Shown here piece after piece: positions 58,781-64,000 of a DNA stretch of 64,000 nucleotides (the stretch's first letter is position 1; each line of letters opens with the position of its first letter). The stretch covers positions 11,831,907-11,895,906 of the forward strand of contig NC_092584.1 in assembly GCF_016086655.4 (NCBI RefSeq), given 5' to 3'. The translations under genes were made by a program, and so were the position numbers. Source of the DNA: Lepeophtheirus salmonis (Eukaryota > Arthropoda > Copepoda > Siphonostomatoida > Caligidae). Below the pieces are notes generated by a model that was given only the letters and a program-made list of their open reading frames with translations, was not told the DNA's origin and did no database searches.

Positions 58781-60210
58781 ATAACATACATATACAAAGT
58801 GCAGAAGCTATCTGGACACTCTGTGTATGTATGTTTTACAAATCCAATTTTTGCTCCAAACAGGTTGATCAGATGTAAAAAAAAAACATATTCTGAGAGC
58901 TTAATTGATTTTATTTATCAAAAGCATCTTCAGTCTGAATCACAGTGTCTATACGAGGCCAAAATCGACAGCCAGCCTTCACCACTGATCGCTTGGCATA
59001 TAGTGGAATTCCTTTTTGATCAGATTGATAAGTTCGTCGTTGGTTTTGCAGGGAGTTTGTTTAGATTATCATTCAATTGCACCCAATACACACAAACACA
59101 CAAAAAAAAAATCAGTCAGATTCTAATCTGGCGAGATTGAGGCCAAAAATCTGGCAAGATTAAGCCGTTAAAATTGTATTAGAGACTCTTTTATATAAGT
59201 TTAATAAAGAGCCAAGTTTTTAGAGGCCTCAAATTCACTCCTAACCTTGCAAACAACAATATCACTTGGCATGGGCTTAGGGTTGTATAAGTTATCTAAA
59301 AAACAGTTGCCTAAGTGCCTGCTTTTGCCAAAGAGAGTGCGCCATAAATAGGGATTACAGTTAAGATCTCTTCAAGTATTGTTATGATTCAAGAGGAGAG
59401 AAGCAATAAGTAGTTTTATTGCCTTTGAAAAATAAATATCTATAATCTGGTTGATGCTATCATTTCCGGTAACGATTAAAGAGAGAGAAAGAGTAAAAAC
59501 CCATATATACCTATTTCATTATATGTACGTTTGATCATCATCAATTATTTCATCTGTGACCATATGGTCATGTAGATATAATTAATCAAAAAAAAAAGAA
59601 CAACTATAGAAGTTGTTTTGTGACTTTGTGTATTGAGAGAGAAAATATGTTTTTAACAAATATTTTCGGAGTATTTATCAAAAAAAAATGTAATTGATTA
59701 ATTAATTAGTGCATTATTTGTAAGTGAATCCGTCTTTTTGTTCTTATTGTAGTTTAGTAGAATAATTAAATAAATAATCAATAAGATGTTACAAATATAT
59801 AAAATTCATATAATCTACACAATAGGCTGTTCATATTTGCCAATAACGTTTTGCACACGATTAACTTGATGGTATCTTATAACCTTTACCACAAAAAGAA
59901 ATAAAAAAATAGCCTAAAATCAGATGGTTCTAGTTGATAATTGAGGGGTATTGTTTCAGTCTTAACATTAGATAATTGGAAGACAACTCATCAAAGTTAC
60001 CAAAATTACAACTACAGTCATTTACAAAAGTTTAATACTACCTCCGATATTTCATGGAATTCAATCATAATTGTTTTCTTGACGTGTATGAACGGGTATT
60101 ATACAATTTGTTCCATTGGGTCTAACGAGTATTTTTATCAAACTATTGCATAATGATGATTGCAGGAGAAGGTTGTGTCCATATATTAGTAGTACTTGAT
60201 AGTCTTCCAA
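58781..60210. other. Unassigned DNA
   Basis: The stretch 58850-59170 is GC-richer and open on the plus strand (within 58724-59140), but its translation shows no domain. The rest is unrecognised. Confidence 0.3.
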
Positions 60211-60211
60211 A

Positions 60212-60470
60212 ATGGGCAAAGAAACCTTTTCTGATCTTCCAATGGCTAAAATAGTGGGAATACACGAAGAATGCTATTCTGAACGCGAACTTGTCGTAAA
60301 GATGCGTATAGCAATACAGATGTTCACACTGTCCTAAGTAATCTTGCGAAATTATGGATTTATACTGACAAAAGAGAATAGAGCACTAAAGGAAAACGTA
60401 TACGAGAGATAACGCCATGATAAAGTTAATTGTTTTAAGATCTCTCACTAAATTTTGTAAAAAAAAAATC
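60212..60470 (+). mobile_element. Tc1-like transposase N-terminal fragment
   Basis: From ATG 60212 the frame encodes MGKETFSDLPMAKIVGIHEE followed by CYSERELVVKM, the start of a Tc1-like transposase (MGK...DL...KIV.LHE.GYSEREI..KM). A frame change then gives NTDVHTVLSNLAKLWIYTDK, the second half of the helix-turn-helix. A further change gives KRIREITP-type text. Only the DNA-binding N terminus remains. Confidence 0.75.
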
Positions 60471-60795
60471 AGTCTAATTTGATTCTAAAAGAGTACTGAG
60501 TAATTGGTATCACTATTTTACGTCGTTTGACTAAGCCGGTCATATTTTCTTTTATTACTGAAATACAGTCCTTTTCTGCTAAAAATAAGAAATTTTAGCA
60601 CAAAGGAATATAGGCTTTTATCCACTTTCAACTTCGACAGTCAAAGTAAAAAGGTAATTCGAAAAAAAACAAAAAAAACCTATCTACTTTTCTTGTTATC
60701 AAATCATAATTAATATTTGTAGAATATCAATGAATTATTATATAATTCAATTGATCATTTTATCAAAATAAGCATCAATGATCAGTATATATTAG

Positions 60796-61420
60796 TGATG
60801 GGCGATTCCAAAAAAAATTTGATGCCGATTCTGATGTATTTGTAGTAAAAATTCCCAGTGCCGATTCTGATTTTTTAGTATTTTAAATAATAGTTAAAAA
60901 ATACCATTGTACTAGAAATTTCTATGAATTACACATGATAAAATAAATTGCACTTCCTTCATTTAATATAAATAATATTTATATTAATTTTCTTAGGGCT
61001 AGTAATCCAATGGCAAACTTTTCAAATGCAAATTTTGCAAAAGCGAGCTTTCCTAAATCCCTCTACAAAACTTATTACCCTAAAATAACAATATTTGCAC
61101 CGATCGCAACATTTGTTACAGTTTAGTTTGTGTTCAATTAGTTTCTTCTCAGTTTTTTGAGCATTTTTTATAATAACAGATTTTATAACGATATATTATA
61201 AATATATAAGATTCAATCAACAAATTTACATTGTCGTTTTTTATATTTTGACGGATAAATTAATTTTTTTCTTATTTCATCACTTAGAAAAGTAAAAAAT
61301 AGTTAAATAGTATTAATACATAATAAAACTTAAGATTTGGAATTGGAAATTAAAAATTATTCTGCCGATGCTGATTCCTGAAAAAACACCTGAGTCCGAT
61401 TAATCGTCCTATCCCAAATG
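60796..61420. repeat. GATGGGC inverted-repeat element, second copy
   Basis: The left end is AGTGATGGGCGATTCC with GATGCCGATTCTGATG inside. The right end is GCCGATGCTGATTCC and CCGATTAATCGTCCTATCCC, the inverted form. The middle (about 61000-61250) differs from the copy at 11296 and may itself be inserted DNA. Confidence 0.55.
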
Positions 61421-62094
61421 ATATACATATTTATGTAAATATCCACATTTTTATGTCATATCTTTTTTGAGTTCATAATAGACAGACAGCTGCTTTAAAT
61501 TCTACTAGAGTTAAATGAGGAAAATGAATGAAAACAACTGAAAACAAAAATAAACATTCTCAGCGAGTTACATCTTAGCGATAATGATTTGAGGGATGAT
61601 GTATTTTGGCGAGCTTTATTTTAGCGACATTTTCATATATTAACTATGTACATTGAATGCCGTCATAATTAGATGTTCCATCAAGCAAAGGATTACGTTT
61701 AAAACATTCACAATGAGAATGATTAAAAAATTTGTGGGTTTTTTTTCAAATTCTTCCACCACAGAGATCCAATAATCGAAATGTTTAAACTCTGTCACTT
61801 TAAATAAGTTTTTTTTTAAATTTTCCCGTCACAAGAAACTTACGACGTTGGTACAAAATCTGACAAAGGCATTTGCTCTAATAATCTAATCCCCTTTGAT
61901 TTTATAAACATTCGGGTGAATAATACCGTCAAATAATAACAACATCATTTTGTAATGTTTACTTTTATGTAAATATAGCTGAAATTAACCTTGCTAAAAA
62001 GAAACTCGCCCAAATAAAGTATTAGTAAGATCCCTTAAAATTACGTGCCAAACTCTACTAAATATATAAAGTGATTAAAATCCAGTGTATATTT
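61421..62094. other. Unassigned AT-rich DNA
   Basis: Words such as TTTTGGCGAGCTTTATTTTA (61602-61621) and TTGCAAAAGCGAGCTTTC (61037) recur, suggesting another decayed DNA element. No gene was seen. Confidence 0.3.
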
Positions 62095-62545
62095 TGGAGT
62101 GTACGCAGGACTATTTATATATTTTTTTAAGAGGGGGGGGGGGGGGAGGTGGTTATTTTTGGAATTTTTGAATAAAAAATAATTTCAAAAATTTAAGCTT
62201 ACAAAAAAATTTCAAAATATTAAATTTTGTGGAAAAAAATTCAAAAATCCACAGTTATTTACAAAAAAATTTAAATATCCATAACTATTCTAAAAAAAAT
62301 TTCAACAAATCGCTAGTTATTTCAATAAAAAAGTTTTTTTAACAAAAAAAATCAAAAATCCATAGCTATTAAGAAAATTCAAATGTTAAGTTTTTTGGAG
62401 AAAAATAAAGAATCCATAAATATTAAGAAAATGGTCAATTATTAGAAAAATTAAATTTTTTTGAGAAATATTTGGAAAAATAAAATACATTTCAAATATT
62501 AAATTTTCCTGTATACATCAAAATTTCCTTATTTTGGGAGGTTGG
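62095..62545 (+). repeat. A/T-rich hAT-like repeat with a 14-nt G run
   Basis: GTGTACGCAGGACTATTTAT leads to a G run at 62133-62146, then repeated TTCAAAAATCCATA(G/A)(C/T)T words up to about 62530, where GGGAGGTTGGGCTACTGCGG closes it. It is homologous in layout to 43110-43690 and 6230-6420. Confidence 0.5.
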
Positions 62546-63479
62546 GCTACTGCGGATACCCTAATTTTTTAGCTGACTTGTTTTTTGGAATTGTTAATCT
62601 TAAGAAATAAATTTATTTTATTTATTATTTGACTCTGGAGTAGGACACTTCCTTTCCTACTATATTCAATTATATTTATAAATGTCCTCTTAAAAATGAG
62701 ATTAAATTGTTGCGGAGTTATCATTAAAGATCCTTGTTGAATCTAGAATAGAATAGAAGATCGACATAGGAGTCATTCTTCCCGATATCCTTATTTATAT
62801 CCTTCTCCCTTTCGTTAAAACTGCTTGTAGCTGATTTAATCAATCATGATGACAACTCAACGCCTCTCCTCCAAAACATTCTTTAAATTGGCATTTTGAT
62901 TTTCGTTTTCTTCTTTTAAACATTCCCCAAATACACATAATTTCCATCGTTGTTAATATTTATATGTGTGTTATTTGAACGTATACAATATTTTATCTTC
63001 TCAACAAAATATTATTTAAGCAAAACTAAATTTGATAAAGTGAAGACCAGACGAAGTAAAAAATTTCTGAAAAAATTAATGCGGTTTTACATGTTATTTA
63101 AAGTGCTTATTCTGGATAACCTTGTCTGTTCTGTAAAAGCTAAAAACCATGAAACTATCATCTACATGTAAAACCTTGATTAAAGTTGTTTAGACCGTTA
63201 CAAATATTCCGATTAATTAAGATCTAGAAAGTATTTGTAACATGCAACAATACCTTGTTTTGTACAAACTTAACTATAATCATGTTATTATTTCACTTCA
63301 GGCTCAACAAACCGTTTTTAAAAGTGAAGGTGTCAAAACAGGGTTGATCTTATCAAGTGGTAACTTTGATATATTTTCAATTTTTTAAGACTAAAATTTA
63401 AACAAGAGTTTTTTTTGAGCACGTTAAAACTAAAAAATCATCTGAAAAATTATTCAGCCCTCAGCTCTAATATAATTAC
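62546..63479. other. Unassigned AT-rich DNA
   Basis: No gene was recognised. Confidence 0.35.
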
Positions 63480-63930
63480 CTCAATAAGAGGCATAAATCC
63501 CTTGGAGACTTTGATTATGTGGTCAGACTCGAGCTTGATCCATTCCTTTTTGATAGAAGCCTCTCGAGACTGGACACTTCTATGATGAGTAGCACTCCCC
63601 CGAACTTTTCTTTGTCCACAGGTAGCATTTTCTTATCCAGATGTTCGATGTAAGTATCTAAAATGAGCCGTTCCTTCCTCTTCACGAAAAAGGGAGGCTA
63701 TACTACTTTACAATGCCCAAGGCCATGGTTCCGGCTATATTTTTTGTTCTGAAGAAATGTCTCACTAAAGAAGATAGATTGCCTGATGTTCGGCTGTGAT
63801 GATGCTGCTGTTTTTCTTATTCACAGTTGCATCAACTTTTAGAAAGCTTTCATCAGAAAAGAATAATATTTTTTCCTCCGTGATTTTCCACCAATGTCAC
63901 TCCAGATTGAAAATAATAAAAGTTGTAAAA
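63480..63930 (-). mobile_element. Tc1/mariner relic, family D, core and C-terminal parts
   Basis: The minus strand gives FFSDESFLKVDATVNKKNSS (first catalytic Asp), then AEHQAIYLL, a GTMALGI-type stretch in another frame, PPFFVKRKERLILDTYIEHL, and directly HHRSVQSREASIKKEWIKLE with HIIKVSKGF. The N-terminal HTH and the second and third Asp blocks are missing. The C-terminal block matches 55210-55330. Confidence 0.75.
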
Positions 63931-64000
63931 CTAAATAAGTACAAGTTTTTTTATATAATTTTTTTATTTTGCTGCTAGTGTGGAGTTACTTCACTAATGA

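Noticed and set aside
58724..59140. 138-codon open frame on the plus strand
   Set aside because: It begins inside the end of a MITE, and the translation shows no domain. Its GC-richer part is noted but not called a gene.

Overview
The window looks like nuclear DNA of an arthropod, most likely a copepod crustacean such as a sea louse. That assignment is inferred from content, not proven. The DNA is strongly AT-rich, the genes have short introns with GT-AG ends, and the only intact genes encode RR-1-type (Rebers-Riddiford, chitin_bind_4) cuticular proteins. Everything else recognisable is decayed transposon DNA, mainly Tc1/mariner.

Genes. Five related cuticle-protein (CPR) loci are spread over 40 kb: a probable decaying copy at 1178-1720 (+), and four intact genes at 14821-15417 (+), 23262-23910 (-), 27756-28461 (-) and 40822-41253 (-). 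The intact ones share one architecture: TATA box, a TCATCATT/GCATCAGT-like initiator about 31-36 nt downstream, a short 5' UTR, a first coding exon of only 9-15 nt, a phase-0 intron of 54-66 nt, and one exon holding the rest of the signal peptide, a linker, the chitin-binding domain and a short tail. The products should be secreted and bind chitin in the cuticle. The ATG of the longest open frame is not the real start in these genes.

Mobile DNA. At least five Tc1/mariner groups are visible as broken copies. One at 72-611 has a helix-turn-helix and a C-terminal third with the middle missing. A second is at 7050-7680, 10338-10975, 31787-31875 and 45777-46593. A third is at 13700-14290 and 54330-54470. 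A fourth is at 17222-17900, 26411-26985, 36441-37190, 40190-40590 and 55880-56050. A fifth is at 55085-55365 and 63480-63930. There are also a Tc1-like N-terminal fragment at 60212-60470, a P-element/THAP-type transposase fragment at 2680-2875, a CGGBP1/BED-like transposon-derived zinc finger at 49386-49776, and a weak LINE tail at 29350-29531. Several MITE-like families are present, including one element nested in another with two tandem 98-bp units, each carrying a TGACGTCA site.

Layout: 1-14.7 kb is the decayed CPR copy plus nested repeats; 14.8-28.5 kb holds three CPR genes separated by transposon relics; 28.5-40.8 kb is repeats; 40.8-41.35 kb is the last CPR gene; 41.8-64 kb is repeats with two unexplained coding-like islands (41843-42053 and 51155-52080). 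I did not find a new multi-gene system. The most informative signals are the CPR micro-exon and core-promoter pattern, a probable gene-conversion tract between two CPR genes, and transposase relics that repeatedly lost the catalytic core but kept both ends.
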